This document shows positions 51,694 to 60,853 of a DNA stretch of 64,000 nucleotides, piece by piece. The position numbers were made by a program, and so were the translations under genes. The stretch's first letter is position 1. Each line of letters begins with the position of its first letter. Below the pieces are notes generated by a model. It searched no databases. It had not been told where the DNA came from and saw only the letters and a program-made list of their open reading frames with translations. The DNA is from Pseudomonas cichorii. GTDB taxonomy: Bacteria; Pseudomonadota; Gammaproteobacteria; Pseudomonadales; Pseudomonadaceae. The stretch lies in contig NZ_RBRE01000091.1 of assembly GCF_003700275.1 (NCBI RefSeq), positions 62,001 through 126,000 on the forward strand, written 5' to 3'.

Positions 51694-52482
51694 TCATCCC
51701 CAGGTTTCTTTGAGTACAGTTCGAAACAGTTCCGAAAGTAATGGCTCAACGTCTTTGCGCTCGGTGCGTATCGGCTTAATCGACTCAAGTCGATTAAGTT
51801 CACGCTCAATGAATTGTTGAATGGGAGTGATCTGGGGTGATAACCCCATCTCCGGAGACGCGCGCTTGATCGCAAGCAATTCATCAATGGCCTGCTGGAG
51901 CCCGGACTCTCGCTCGATGACACCGCGCAGCTTCTCAAACTCTATGGGGGCAGGTGTACCAAACTGCTCAAGCCACCGCACCGATAACAGCGGGCGCAGA
52001 ACGTAGAAGTATTTTTTCAGCGGTACCTGAGGGGCCTGCAAATATCCCCTATAGTTGGTTTTGGCCATGCTGCGATAGTGGTAGATGCCACTCTCCACCG
52101 AATACACCTGCAACAATAACTCCTTTGCCCGCTCGTGGAAACAGCCAGCATGCTCGTAAATGATGGTCGACTGTATCCACTCCACAAAGCCTGGATTGGA
52201 CTTCCAAAATAGCCTGAGTGCCTTACGTAGATCCCAGCCATTGATATCCATGTCGTCAATGATCGGATACTCGATGACGTCGCGTTGCTCCTCGAGGCCG
52301 ACAGAGAGATACCACTCGGGTTTATTTACGTAGATGAAGCGTGCGTCGTAGTCGCTGTTGGGAGAGGCAAATCCCCAGGCACGACTGCCAGACTCAATAG
52401 CTAAAAGAACTTTCACGTCATGCTCGTTCTCAGCACGACGTAGCCGGTCTCGAACCTCTTCTTGAACAACGATAGAAACCAT
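51694..52482 (-). CDS. Predicted nucleotidyltransferase (COG3541/YcgL type)
   Basis: A 262-residue protein with the polymerase-beta-like nucleotidyltransferase signature GSRAWGFASPNSDYDARF near residues 32-49 (GS-x-A-x-G then D-x-D). A helical C-terminal domain follows. Members of COG3541 are scattered in bacterial and phage genomes, with roles not firmly established; some nucleotidyltransferases act as toxins or in phage defence. It stands alone, next to a recombinase remnant, so it looks like accessory cargo. No antitoxin (HEPN-type) partner is visible beside it. Confidence 0.82.
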   Translation of the reverse strand: MVSIVVQEEVRDRLRRAENEHDVKVLLAIESGSRAWGFASPNSDYDARFIYVNKPEWYLSVGLEEQRDVIEYPIIDDMDINGWDLRKALRLFWKSNPGFVEWIQSTIIYEHAGCFHERAKELLLQVYSVESGIYHYRSMAKTNYRGYLQAPQVPLKKYFYVLRPLLSVRWLEQFGTPAPIEFEKLRGVIERESGLQQAIDELLAIKRASPEMGLSPQITPIQQFIERELNRLESIKPIRTERKDVEPLLSELFRTVLKETWG

Positions 52483-52629
52483 GAGCCAACTCTAATTAGA
52501 CGATGTTTCGAGTGCACGCTACTCATTCCGCGGGGGGCTGTCCAGCGTCCGCTTCTGGCCGACTCCCGCCTGTCGTAACGGGCAGAGAGCGGCCAGATAC
52601 GTTTTTTGCGCGAGCCCTCCACAGCTGAG

Positions 52630-53451
52630 TTACGTTGCGCTGTCGTCTATTACCGAGGGAGAGGCAACCGTGCCGGCCAGGAGGCCGCCGTCAATGTTGA
52701 ACTCACTGCCGGTAATGTACGTCGCGTCATCCGAGGCGAGTAACAATGCCAGGGCCGCAACTTCTTCGGGCATCCCGAACCGTCGAAGGGGAGTATCTCG
52801 AACCAGTGCTGACATTCGGTCTTCTCGCCCCGCACCAGTACCCAACATAGGCTCCCAAATTGGCGTAAGGATGGCCGCTGGATGAATCGAGTTGCACCTG
52901 ACGTTGAGACCTTGTTCAGCGCAGTAGAGAGCCACCGTTTTTGTGTGATTGCGAACAGCGGCCTTGGATGACGCATAGGCTGCTGCGCCTGGAATACCCA
53001 CCAATCCTGAGCGAGAGGAGATGTTGATAATGGCGCCTGCTCTTGGCTTTCGCATCGCACGAATGGCGTACTTGCAACCGAGGAAAACACCGTCGAGATT
53101 GGTGTGATGCACCGCTCGCCAGTCTTCCAGCCGCGCATGCTCCGGATCATGTTGAACCGCGCCCTGCTCAAATCCGGTAATTGCTGCGTTGTTCACCAAC
53201 ACGTCGAACCTGCCGCGTTCCTTTAGTACTTGCGTCGTCACTCGCTGCCAATCTTCTTCCCGTCGAACATCAAGGCGCAGGTAACTGGCGCCCTCTCCGA
53301 GCGAATTTGCGAGTGTTCTTCCGAGTTCGTCGTTTATATCAGTGATGTAGACAAAGCAGCCCTCCCGCAGGAAGAGTCTCGCAATTGCGGCGCCAATACC
53401 TTGGGCCGCCCCTGTAATCACCGCCGTTTTGGATCTGAGTTTATTGTCCAT
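52630..53451 (-). CDS. Short-chain dehydrogenase/reductase
   Basis: A 273-residue SDR with the NAD(P)-binding TGAAQGIG (about 14-21), NNAAITG, active-site Ser (INISSRSG) and YASSK. An Asp after beta-2 (ITDIND) suggests NAD rather than NADP. The C-terminal part is of the classical type (SDR with GSEFNIDGG). Substrate unknown. It may be part of the accessory stretch or the first conserved gene after it. The gap of 122 bp to the LacI gene holds no obvious element. Confidence 0.88.
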   Translation of the reverse strand: MDNKLRSKTAVITGAAQGIGAAIARLFLREGCFVYITDINDELGRTLANSLGEGASYLRLDVRREEDWQRVTTQVLKERGRFDVLVNNAAITGFEQGAVQHDPEHARLEDWRAVHHTNLDGVFLGCKYAIRAMRKPRAGAIINISSRSGLVGIPGAAAYASSKAAVRNHTKTVALYCAEQGLNVRCNSIHPAAILTPIWEPMLGTGAGREDRMSALVRDTPLRRFGMPEEVAALALLLASDDATYITGSEFNIDGGLLAGTVASPSVIDDSAT

Positions 53452-53573
53452 GAATGTGCTGCTACTCCTTTGGTATGGTTTAACGTGCGAGAACCGCGAA
53501 ACGGCCTATCCCCAGGCTGTCGCCCAGAAAGAGCGCCCCATATTCCTTGACGCCAAGTGGCAGCTATCGAGCG

Positions 53574-54641
53574 TCAATCATCCAAAGCCCCACACGACCC
53601 AATATTTTCACTCGTCACTATCTGCAAAGGCACATGAACACAATGCCGCTGCGGATCAAAAACTGGCGCCGCCTGCAACTCGACCAGTAGCCGGATCAGG
53701 GAAGTGCCGATCAAGGCTGGCTGCGAATCGATCACCAGGCTGACCACGCCCTGCTCAAGCGCCTGATGCGAACTGGACGTCGATTCCAGCAGGATGCTGC
53801 AGATCGGTGGCCGCTCGGGTAACTGGGCCAGCGCCTTGATGACCCCGTCGCCGCCCCCGCCCACCACGCACAATCCGCGCAGATCATCATGGCGGGCCAG
53901 CAGGTCGAGGGTGGCCTCTTCGGTGATGTCGTCGTTATCCATATTCACCAGCGGCCCCAGCATGCGCAGGTGCGGGGCATGCTCGGTCAGGTAGCCGCGC
54001 AAACCGTCGACCCGCGCCTGATGACCAAGAAAACGATGCCCGCCCATCAGTACCCCGACGCTGCCCTCGCGCGCGGCACCGAAATGCGCCACCAGCCAAC
54101 CCATGGTGCGCCCGACTTCATGGTTGTTCTGGCCGACATAAGGTCCCTGCGGGGTGTCATGGAAATCCGACAGCAAGGCCACCACCGGCACACCGGCGGT
54201 GCGTATCTGCTCGATGGTCTGGTTGATCAGGGCGTGGGCAAAGCTGACCACGCCAAGGCCGTCATAGTTGACCGCCAGTTGTTCGATCTGCCCGGCAATG
54301 ACTGCCGGTGTACGGTCGGTGATGTATTCAAAATGGCAAGTCAGGTTGGCATCCGGCCAGGCCCGGGCCGCTTCATTGATGGCCGCAGCCAGATTGGCGT
54401 AGAACGCCTGGGCCGTGCCCAGCAGCAGAATGCCGAAACGGTAGTGAGGACGGCGCTCGCGAAGCCGTTGGCCGATCAGTCGGGCCGCGAAATAACCCAC
54501 CGCCTCGGCCGCCTGCAGGACCTGTTCGGCGGTTTGCGGGCTGACCGGCGCTCTGTCGTTGAGCACCCGGTCCACGGTGGCGACACTCAACCCGGCGCGT
54601 TCGGCCACGGAAGCAATAGTTGGACGTTTCTTGTTATTCAT
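53574..54641 (-). CDS. LacI-family transcriptional regulator
   Basis: A 355-residue regulator with an N-terminal helix-turn-helix and hinge (TIASVAERAGLSVATVDRVLNDRAPVSPQTAEQVLQAA) and a periplasmic-binding-protein-like sugar-sensing domain. The 'ATVDRVLN' recognition helix is that of the subgroup near inositol and related cyclitol genes. AAGGGA lies before the ATG. It is divergent from the oxygenase cluster, with TGATAG half-sites in the gap, and probably represses that cluster until a sugar or cyclitol is bound. Confidence 0.9.
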   Translation of the reverse strand: MNNKKRPTIASVAERAGLSVATVDRVLNDRAPVSPQTAEQVLQAAEAVGYFAARLIGQRLRERRPHYRFGILLLGTAQAFYANLAAAINEAARAWPDANLTCHFEYITDRTPAVIAGQIEQLAVNYDGLGVVSFAHALINQTIEQIRTAGVPVVALLSDFHDTPQGPYVGQNNHEVGRTMGWLVAHFGAAREGSVGVLMGGHRFLGHQARVDGLRGYLTEHAPHLRMLGPLVNMDNDDITEEATLDLLARHDDLRGLCVVGGGGDGVIKALAQLPERPPICSILLESTSSSHQALEQGVVSLVIDSQPALIGTSLIRLLVELQAAPVFDPQRHCVHVPLQIVTSENIGSCGALDD

Positions 54642-54652
54642 TCGGTATCCCT

Positions 54653-54700
54653 TGATAGAAAACTATCATGCTGCTCCGGGCCTGGATGATAGCTTGATAG
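54653..54700. promoter_or_regulatory. Candidate LacI operators
   Basis: TGATAG-AAAA-CTATCA is a perfect inverted repeat at 54653-54668, 12 bp upstream of the lacI start. Two further TGATAG half-sites stand at 54687 and 54695. The cluster lies in the 177-bp divergent gap. Confidence 0.6.
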
Positions 54701-54818
54701 AGAATGAATTCAAGGGATTGAGCGCTTTATTACATCTGCCTACTCTTTTCTCCAGCGATGCATTCAACACGCACCGCGGCAAGTTCCAACAATAAACACG
54801 CTTGCGGAGAATAATAAA

Positions 54819-55916
54819 ATGCCTGAGCACGATTCGGCCTTTGAACAAGATATTAAATACCGGCGTCGGGATTATCGACTGACCGGTCCAGAAGCAGCAC
54901 GTGCTGCGGAAAAAGGTCTGGTCTCGGCAGACTGGTATCAATGCCCAGTTCCACGCAAGCGCATGAAGGAATTGATGCAACGGCGCAATGGTCCGGCTAT
55001 GCGTGACACTGCGCTGTGGTTTCTCGCGCTGGGAGTATCGGGATTCGGCGGCTACTGGTTCTGGGGAAGCTGGGCCTGTGTGCCGTTCTTCCTGGTCTAT
55101 GGCGTGCTATATGGCACCACTTCCAATGCCCACTGGCACGAAACGGGTCATGGCACTGCCTTCAAGACCCGCTGGATGAACGATGGCGTCTATCACATCG
55201 CCAGTTTCATGACCCTGTTCGAGCCGCATGTCTGGCGCTGGAGCCATGCCCGGCACCATACAGACACCATTATCGTCGGCCGCGACCCGGAGATCGTCGA
55301 GCCACGCCCGCCGAGCCTGCTGAAAATGTTTCTGAACCTGTTCAGCCTGCCGCGTGCGTTGAGTACCTTTCGGGGCGTGCTGCGCCATGCTCAGGGCCAG
55401 GCCAGCGACGAAGAACGGGATTTCATCCCTGAATCCGAATTGCCCAAGGTGTTTCGTGCAGCGCGTATCTGGCTTGCGATCTATGCCCTGGTCATCCTCA
55501 GCGCGCTGTATCTGCACAGTTGGCTGCCATTGATGTTTATCGGTCTGCCTTCACTTTATGGCGGCTGGCTTTCCTATCTGTTTGGTCTTACCCAACATGT
55601 AGGCCTGGCAGAAGATACGCTGGATCATCGAACTAACTGCCGCACCATTTATATGAATCCGGTGTTGCGCTTTCTGTACCTGAACATGAACTATCACCTG
55701 GAACATCATATGTTTCCCATGGTGCCTTATCACGCCCTGCCGCAACTTCACGCGGAAATAATCGACGATTGCCCACCGCCTTACCGCAACATTTTCGAGG
55801 CATTCAAAGAGATCGTCCCAACGCTCTGGAAGCAGCGAAAAGACCCGGGCTACTTCGTTCGTCGCCCCTTGCAGCCACGTCAGGAAGCCCGCGAGCAAGT
55901 GCTTGCCGAATCCTGA
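54819..55916 (+). CDS. Membrane di-iron desaturase/hydroxylase (MocD-like)
   Basis: A 365-residue integral membrane protein of the fatty-acid desaturase superfamily. It has three histidine boxes: HETGH (107-111), HARHH (143-147) and HLEHH (near 290), and hydrophobic helices at about 65-100 and 220-255. GGAG lies before the ATG. It is followed by a Rieske ferredoxin and a ferredoxin reductase, so the three would form a self-contained oxygenase. The same trio (mocD, mocE, mocF) removes the methyl group of the rhizopine 3-O-methyl-scyllo-inosamine in rhizobia. The substrate here is an inference from gene order. Confidence 0.85.
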   Translation: MPEHDSAFEQDIKYRRRDYRLTGPEAARAAEKGLVSADWYQCPVPRKRMKELMQRRNGPAMRDTALWFLALGVSGFGGYWFWGSWACVPFFLVYGVLYGTTSNAHWHETGHGTAFKTRWMNDGVYHIASFMTLFEPHVWRWSHARHHTDTIIVGRDPEIVEPRPPSLLKMFLNLFSLPRALSTFRGVLRHAQGQASDEERDFIPESELPKVFRAARIWLAIYALVILSALYLHSWLPLMFIGLPSLYGGWLSYLFGLTQHVGLAEDTLDHRTNCRTIYMNPVLRFLYLNMNYHLEHHMFPMVPYHALPQLHAEIIDDCPPPYRNIFEAFKEIVPTLWKQRKDPGYFVRRPLQPRQEAREQVLAES

Positions 55917-55953
55917 ACGGCTTTCAATACCGACAACAACAAGAGAGATCGCC

Positions 55954-56274
55954 ATGACCGAGCAATGGATCGATGTATGCGCTGTGGACGACATAGACGA
56001 AGAAGACGTGATTCGCTTCGACCACGCCCAACGCACCTATGCCGTTTACCGCTCCGCAGAGAGTGAGTTCTTTGCCACCGACGGCCTGTGTTCCCACGAA
56101 GCCATTCACCTGGCCGACGGGCTGGTGATGGATCATGTGATCGAGTGCCCCAAGCACAACGGACGTTTCGACTACCGCTCCGGCAAGGCGCTGGGCGCTC
56201 CGGTCTGCGTCAACCTCAAGACCTATCAGGTGCGGGTCGAAGCAGGACGTGTCCTGCTCGGCATCATGGGTTGA
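55954..56274 (+). CDS. Rieske [2Fe-2S] ferredoxin (MocE-like)
   Basis: A 106-residue small Rieske protein with C46-x-H48 (CSHEAIH) and C65-x2-H68 (CPKHNG), which bind the [2Fe-2S] cluster. It should pass electrons from the reductase encoded next to the di-iron enzyme encoded before. The ATG at 55954 gives the family N-terminus; the open frame continues upstream without cause. It lies 37 bp after the desaturase gene. Confidence 0.92.
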   Translation: MTEQWIDVCAVDDIDEEDVIRFDHAQRTYAVYRSAESEFFATDGLCSHEAIHLADGLVMDHVIECPKHNGRFDYRSGKALGAPVCVNLKTYQVRVEAGRVLLGIMG

Positions 56275-56291
56275 ACAGCGGAGAATCTGCC

Positions 56292-57533
56292 ATGCCTGCT
56301 GAAAACGCGCCATTGATCATCATCGGTGCCGGCCATGCCGGTGGCCGTGCAGCCCTGACCCTGCGGGCCGAGGGTTACAGCGGTCGCCTGCTGCTGATCG
56401 GCGATGAACCACACCTGCCCTACGAACGTCCGCCGCTGTCCAAGCAACTACTCAAGGGCACGATGGAACTGGCCGGTTGCAGCCTCTGCGATCCGACACG
56501 GCTGGCCGAACTGAATATCGAGCATCTGGCGGGCAATCCGGTAACCGCCCTGGATCCACCCGGCCATCGCCTGCAACTGGCCGACGGCAACTGGCTGGAG
56601 TATGCCCGCCTGCTGATCGCCACCGGAGGCCGCGCCCGCCAGTTGCCCGGCCCTGCGCAACAGCTCGACAACGTGCTTTACCTACGCACTCATGACGAAG
56701 CAATTGCCCTGCGCACGGCACTGCAACCCGGCACGCGCCTGGTAGTGGTCGGTGGTGGCTTTATCGGCCTGGAGGTTGCGGCGACTGCCCGCGACCTGGA
56801 TTGTCAGGTGACCTTGCTGGAAGCCGGGCCACGCCTGGCCGGTCGCGTCCTGCCGGAACGCTTGTCCGCCGCCTTGCTGGAACTGCATCGCAGCAACGGC
56901 GTGGACGTGCTCCTGAAGGTGACCATCGAAGCTATTCAAGGCGCAGAGCGCGTCGAAAGTGTGCAACTGGTCAATGGCGAGCAACTTGCCTGTGACCTGG
57001 TAGTGGTTGGCATCGGCATGCAACCCAATATCGAACTGGCCAGGGCCGCCGGTCTTGAGGTCGGCCAGGGCATTCGTGTCGATGAACAGTTGCGTACCAG
57101 CGCTGCGGATATCTTTGCCGCCGGCGATGTATGCGAATTTCGCCTGCACCCGGACGGAGACTTTCAGCGTCAGGAAACCTGGCGCAATGCAGAGGCACAA
57201 GGACGGCATGCAGCCTTGAACCTGATGGGCGGCGAACTGGCATTCAAGGATGTGCCCGGCTTCTGGTCCGATCAATATGATTGGGGCCTGCAAACCACAG
57301 GACAAATCTCCAATAGCGAACCCGATGCTACACGCCCCTGCGCGGCTGGCGGCTTCGTGCTGTTTTACCTCGATGCAGAACACCGGCTGATGGGTGCCTG
57401 CGGCTGGGGTCCGGGCAACAGCGTCGCCAAGGACATCAAGCTCTGCGAGCGGCTGATCGGCAGCCAGAACGCACTGGATGCCCGACAATTGGCCGATCCC
57501 CAGACACCACTGAAACAACTGCTGAGGAACTGA
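56292..57533 (+). CDS. NAD(P)H:ferredoxin reductase, FAD-dependent (MocF-like)
   Basis: A 413-residue flavoprotein of the oxygenase-coupled reductase group. It has an N-terminal FAD site (IIIGAGHAGGRAAL), YERPPLSK, a second Rossmann site for NAD(P)H (LVVVGGGFIGLEVAATA) and the FAD-contact DIFAAGDVCEF, then a C-terminal reductase domain. The ATG at 56292 is chosen because it starts just before the FAD motif; the frame is open from 56088. It overlaps neither neighbour but lies 17 bp after the Rieske gene and 1 bp before the next gene. Confidence 0.92.
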   Translation: MPAENAPLIIIGAGHAGGRAALTLRAEGYSGRLLLIGDEPHLPYERPPLSKQLLKGTMELAGCSLCDPTRLAELNIEHLAGNPVTALDPPGHRLQLADGNWLEYARLLIATGGRARQLPGPAQQLDNVLYLRTHDEAIALRTALQPGTRLVVVGGGFIGLEVAATARDLDCQVTLLEAGPRLAGRVLPERLSAALLELHRSNGVDVLLKVTIEAIQGAERVESVQLVNGEQLACDLVVVGIGMQPNIELARAAGLEVGQGIRVDEQLRTSAADIFAAGDVCEFRLHPDGDFQRQETWRNAEAQGRHAALNLMGGELAFKDVPGFWSDQYDWGLQTTGQISNSEPDATRPCAAGGFVLFYLDAEHRLMGACGWGPGNSVAKDIKLCERLIGSQNALDARQLADPQTPLKQLLRN

Positions 57534-57534
57534 C

Positions 57535-58371
57535 ATGCGCGAATTGCTGATCTTTCAGTCTTTGTGGGCCATGCTCGATCATCGCGGCCAGTGCGATCTG
57601 CCACTCGAAGCGCAACTGGACAAGATCGCGGCGGCAGGCTTCGACGGCTTCACCGATCACTTCTGGGTTCCCGAGCATGTCGGGCGCCTGTCTTCTGCCG
57701 CCAAGGCCCGTGGATTGCAGATCGAGGGCCAGTTGTTCCCGCGCAGCGTGGACGACCTGGCCAGAGCGATCGACGTGATTTCCTGTCACGGCTGCCATCA
57801 CCTCACCCTGCAAGCGGATGTGCGACCACGCACGTTGCGCCAGGCCATCGACCTGATTGAAGGCTGGCAACGGCTGGCCGAGCAGGCAGACTTTCCGATC
57901 CTGCTGGAAACTCACCGTTATCGCATCACCAGCGACCTGCTGTTCACCCTGGATATCCTCGCCGAAATGCCGGATCTCAAACTGCTGGCCGACCTGTCGC
58001 ACTACGTTGTAGGCCGTGAACTGCCTGAACTACCGGCCAGCGAAGACGAAGAACACCTGCAAACCATCCTGCGCCATAGCTGGGGATTTCATGGCCGGGT
58101 TGCGAACAGCGAACAAGTGCAGATCCCCATCACCTTTGCCCAGCACCGGCCCTGGCTGGACTATTTCCTCAAGCTCTGGCGCTACGGCATCGAAGACTGG
58201 CTAAGCCGGCCCCTCGGCGAAACCGCCAGCCTGTCCTTCACCTGCGAACTCGGACCGCCGCCCTACGCGATTACGGGTGCAGACGGGCGGGATATCACGG
58301 ATCGCTGGGCGGAGGCGTTGTTGCTCAAGCAGCGGATTGGCGAGGTCTGGCTGGAGTGTCAGTCGAGATAA
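57535..58371 (+). CDS. TIM-barrel sugar-phosphate isomerase/epimerase family protein
   Basis: A 278-residue protein of the xylose-isomerase-like TIM-barrel group (AP_endonuc_2; IolE/IolI/MocC relatives). Features include ILLETHRYR, a metal-ligand type Glu/His segment, and LADLSHYVVGREL with Asp and His typical of the divalent-metal site. It starts 1 bp after the reductase stop, so it belongs to the same operon. It would isomerise or dehydrate the product of the oxygenase reaction; the actual reaction is unknown. Confidence 0.82.
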   Translation: MRELLIFQSLWAMLDHRGQCDLPLEAQLDKIAAAGFDGFTDHFWVPEHVGRLSSAAKARGLQIEGQLFPRSVDDLARAIDVISCHGCHHLTLQADVRPRTLRQAIDLIEGWQRLAEQADFPILLETHRYRITSDLLFTLDILAEMPDLKLLADLSHYVVGRELPELPASEDEEHLQTILRHSWGFHGRVANSEQVQIPITFAQHRPWLDYFLKLWRYGIEDWLSRPLGETASLSFTCELGPPPYAITGADGRDITDRWAEALLLKQRIGEVWLECQSR

Positions 58372-58551
58372 GACGACGTCTCTGAAGTACCGGCTTTGGG
58401 ATGATCTGGGGGGCTTTTGGGATCAGGCGACGAATGGAGCCCTCTATCACTATCCAAACCGACAGAAGGCACCGCCACCCGCTATTCAGAATGCCATCAC
58501 AGGAGTAGCTTTGGATCCAATGAGCAGCGCAGTTCATCCGCAGGAGCACCG

Positions 58552-58887
58552 ATGAGAATTCAGGCTTGTTTGTTGGCATTGTTGATACCCGTCTTCTCGG
58601 CGCATGCCACCGAGAAAAACATTTCCGTACCCCATGACGCGACTGGATCGCATGCGCTGGTGGAAAAAAGCGGGGACAGCAGACAGCGTGTCGTCGTGAC
58701 CAAGCGTGAAGGCCTGCTGGGCGTGATCTACTCGAAGCGCGTCTATAACTGCGAAAACCGCACGGTGAATCTGGTCGGTACCGGCGCTACGCTGGAGATA
58801 ATGGAGCAATCGCAACCGACCAGTAATATGGGGCCGGTGATTCGTGAATCCACCGCCGAGTACATTCAGGCCGAAGCCTGTAGCTGA
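58552..58887 (+). CDS. Small exported hypothetical protein
   Basis: A 111-residue protein with a signal peptide (ACLLALLIPVFSAHA) and a mature domain with two cysteines (NCENR and near the end EACS) that may form a disulphide. The ATG at 58552 has CAGGAG 5 bp upstream. No family recognised. It is followed by a strong bidirectional terminator. Confidence 0.7.
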   Translation: MRIQACLLALLIPVFSAHATEKNISVPHDATGSHALVEKSGDSRQRVVVTKREGLLGVIYSKRVYNCENRTVNLVGTGATLEIMEQSQPTSNMGPVIRESTAEYIQAEACS

Positions 58888-58898
58888 CACAAGCACAA

Positions 58899-58937
58899 AA
58901 ATGCAAAGGGGCGCCTTCGAGGCGCCCCTTTGCATTT
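58899..58937. terminator. Bidirectional intrinsic terminator
   Basis: A perfect 18-bp stem (AAATGCAAAGGGGCGCCT and its complement) closes over TCG. A/T-rich flanks on both sides suit convergent genes ending at 58887 (+) and 58959 (-). Confidence 0.92.
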
Positions 58938-58958
58938 GTTCAGAAACAAGTTTGGCGC

Positions 58959-59978
58959 TCAGAGCCAGGCCTTGATCTGCTGGCTGACGGCATTGGTGGA
59001 AATGCCATAGCGATCATGCAGAGTGGGCAATGCTCCGGCATCGAGGAAGGCATCCGGCAAGGCAATCTGCCGGAAGGTCGGGGTCACGCCATTGCGCAGC
59101 AGGACACCCGCAACTGCTTCACCCAGGCCACCGATGATCGAGTGGTTTTCCGCAGTCACCACCAGACGCCCCGGCTTGCGTGCTTCGGCGAGGATGGTCT
59201 GCTCGTCCAGCGGCTTGATGGTCGGGACATGCAGCACCGCCACATCCACACCATCGGCCTGAAGCTGTTTGGCAGCTTCCAGCGCACGCATGGTCATCAG
59301 GCCCGTGGAGATGATCAGCACGTCATTGCCGGTCCTGAGGGTTTTTGCCTTGCCCAGCTCGAAGGTGTAGCCGTATTCGTCCAGCACCAACGGCACGTTG
59401 CCACGCAGCAGACGCATATAGACCGGGCCCGGGTGAGCCGCAATGGCCGGCACCGCCTGTTCGATTTCCAGCGCATCGCAAGGGTCGACAATCATCAGGT
59501 TCGGCATGGCGCGGAAGATCGCCAGGTCATCGGTGGCCTGGTGGCTCGGACCATAGCCGGTGGTCAGGCCTGGCAAGCCGCAGACGATCTTGACGTTGAG
59601 GTTCTCTTCGGCAATCGCCATGCAGATGAAGTCATAGGAGCGCCGCGAAGCGAACACCGCATAGGTGGTCGCAAACGGTACAAAACCTTCACGCGCCATG
59701 CCCGCCGCCGCGCTCATCAGCAACTGTTCGGCCATGCCCATCTGATAGAAGCGATCAGGATGCGCCTTGGCGAAGATATGCAGGTCGGTGTACTTCGACA
59801 GATCGGCAGACAGCCCGACAATGTCCGAACGTTGCTCGGCCAGTGCGGCCAGCGCATGGCCAAAGGGTGCCGAACGGGTTGCCTGCCCTTCGGAAGCAAT
59901 CGAGGCGATCATCGCCGAGGTGGTGAGGCGTTTTTTCGGCGCTTCAGTGCCGGGTGCGGTGTTTTTCAAGGTACTCAT
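58959..59978 (-). CDS. Transketolase, C-terminal subunit
   Basis: A 339-residue protein equal to the pyrimidine-binding and C-terminal domains of transketolase. It has the MAEQ segment whose Glu activates the thiamine ring (QMGMAEQLLMSAAAGMAREG), and a C-terminal domain from about 210. A stretch of about 35 residues precedes the domain. It overlaps the N-terminal subunit gene by 4 bp (ATGA). Split transketolases of this kind are usual in sugar-catabolic clusters rather than in the central pentose pathway. The acceptor and donor sugars are unknown. Confidence 0.9.
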   Translation of the reverse strand: MSTLKNTAPGTEAPKKRLTTSAMIASIASEGQATRSAPFGHALAALAEQRSDIVGLSADLSKYTDLHIFAKAHPDRFYQMGMAEQLLMSAAAGMAREGFVPFATTYAVFASRRSYDFICMAIAEENLNVKIVCGLPGLTTGYGPSHQATDDLAIFRAMPNLMIVDPCDALEIEQAVPAIAAHPGPVYMRLLRGNVPLVLDEYGYTFELGKAKTLRTGNDVLIISTGLMTMRALEAAKQLQADGVDVAVLHVPTIKPLDEQTILAEARKPGRLVVTAENHSIIGGLGEAVAGVLLRNGVTPTFRQIALPDAFLDAGALPTLHDRYGISTNAVSQQIKAWL

Positions 59979-60835
59979 GCGTTGCTCCCGGCTTCGATTC
60001 CAGCCTCAAGATTGCTCAGTGCAATATCCCATTCGTGTTCGTCGACCCGAATGAAGTGGGTCTTCTCGCGGGTTTCCAGGAAGGGCACGCCCTTGCCCAT
60101 GCGGGTATCGCAGATGATGACCCGCGGCTGGCTGCCACTATGGTTGCGTGCTGCATCGAAGGCCGAGACCAGCGCCTGCAGGTCGTTGCCATCCACGCGC
60201 TGGGTGAACCAGCCGAATGCCTGCCAACGATCGACGATGGGCTCGAAGGCCAGGATTTCGCTGGAGTGACCATCAGCCTGCTGGTTGTTGACATCGATAA
60301 TCGCAATCAGGTTATCGAGCTTCCAGTGCGAGGCAGACATCGCCGCTTCCCAGGTGGAGCCTTCATTCAACTCGCCGTCCGACAACAGGTTGTAGACGAA
60401 GGAAGACGATGCCTTGCGCTTGAGGCCCAGACAGGCCCCGACCGCGATTCCCAGGCCGTGACCGAGCGAGCCTCCGGTGATTTCCATCCCTGGCGTGTAG
60501 GCAGCCATCCCCGACATTGGCAAGCGGCTGTCATCCGCGCCGTAGGTTTCCAGCTCATCTGCCGGAATGATTTCGGCTTCGATCAGTGCGGCATACAGCG
60601 CAATCGCATAGTGGCCGATGGACAGGTAAAAACGGTCCCTGCCCTCCCACTCCGGGTCTTCGGGGCGCAGGTTCATCGCATGGAAATAGGACACCGCCAG
60701 CAGATCGGCGGCGCCAAGCGCCTGGCCGACATAGCCCTGGCCTTGCACTTGCCCCATGCGCAAGGCATTGCGGCGAATATTGTGAGCACGTTGCGCCAGA
60801 GTCAGGGCGCTGCTTTGCAAATCGGTAACAGTCAT
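59975..60835 (-). CDS. Transketolase, N-terminal subunit
   Basis: A 286-residue protein with the thiamine-diphosphate-binding domain of transketolase. It has an SDGELNEGSTWEAA motif binding the Mg-diphosphate, ending at IIDVNNQQADG, and the HAMNLRPEDP and GGSLGHGLGIAVG stretches. It pairs with the C-terminal subunit to make one active site. AAGGAG lies 9 bp before the ATG. The MFS gene precedes it by 18 bp in the same operon. Confidence 0.9.
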   Translation of the reverse strand: MTVTDLQSSALTLAQRAHNIRRNALRMGQVQGQGYVGQALGAADLLAVSYFHAMNLRPEDPEWEGRDRFYLSIGHYAIALYAALIEAEIIPADELETYGADDSRLPMSGMAAYTPGMEITGGSLGHGLGIAVGACLGLKRKASSSFVYNLLSDGELNEGSTWEAAMSASHWKLDNLIAIIDVNNQQADGHSSEILAFEPIVDRWQAFGWFTQRVDGNDLQALVSAFDAARNHSGSQPRVIICDTRMGKGVPFLETREKTHFIRVDEHEWDIALSNLEAGIEAGSNA

Positions 60836-60853
60836 CAGGAATAACTCCTTAAC

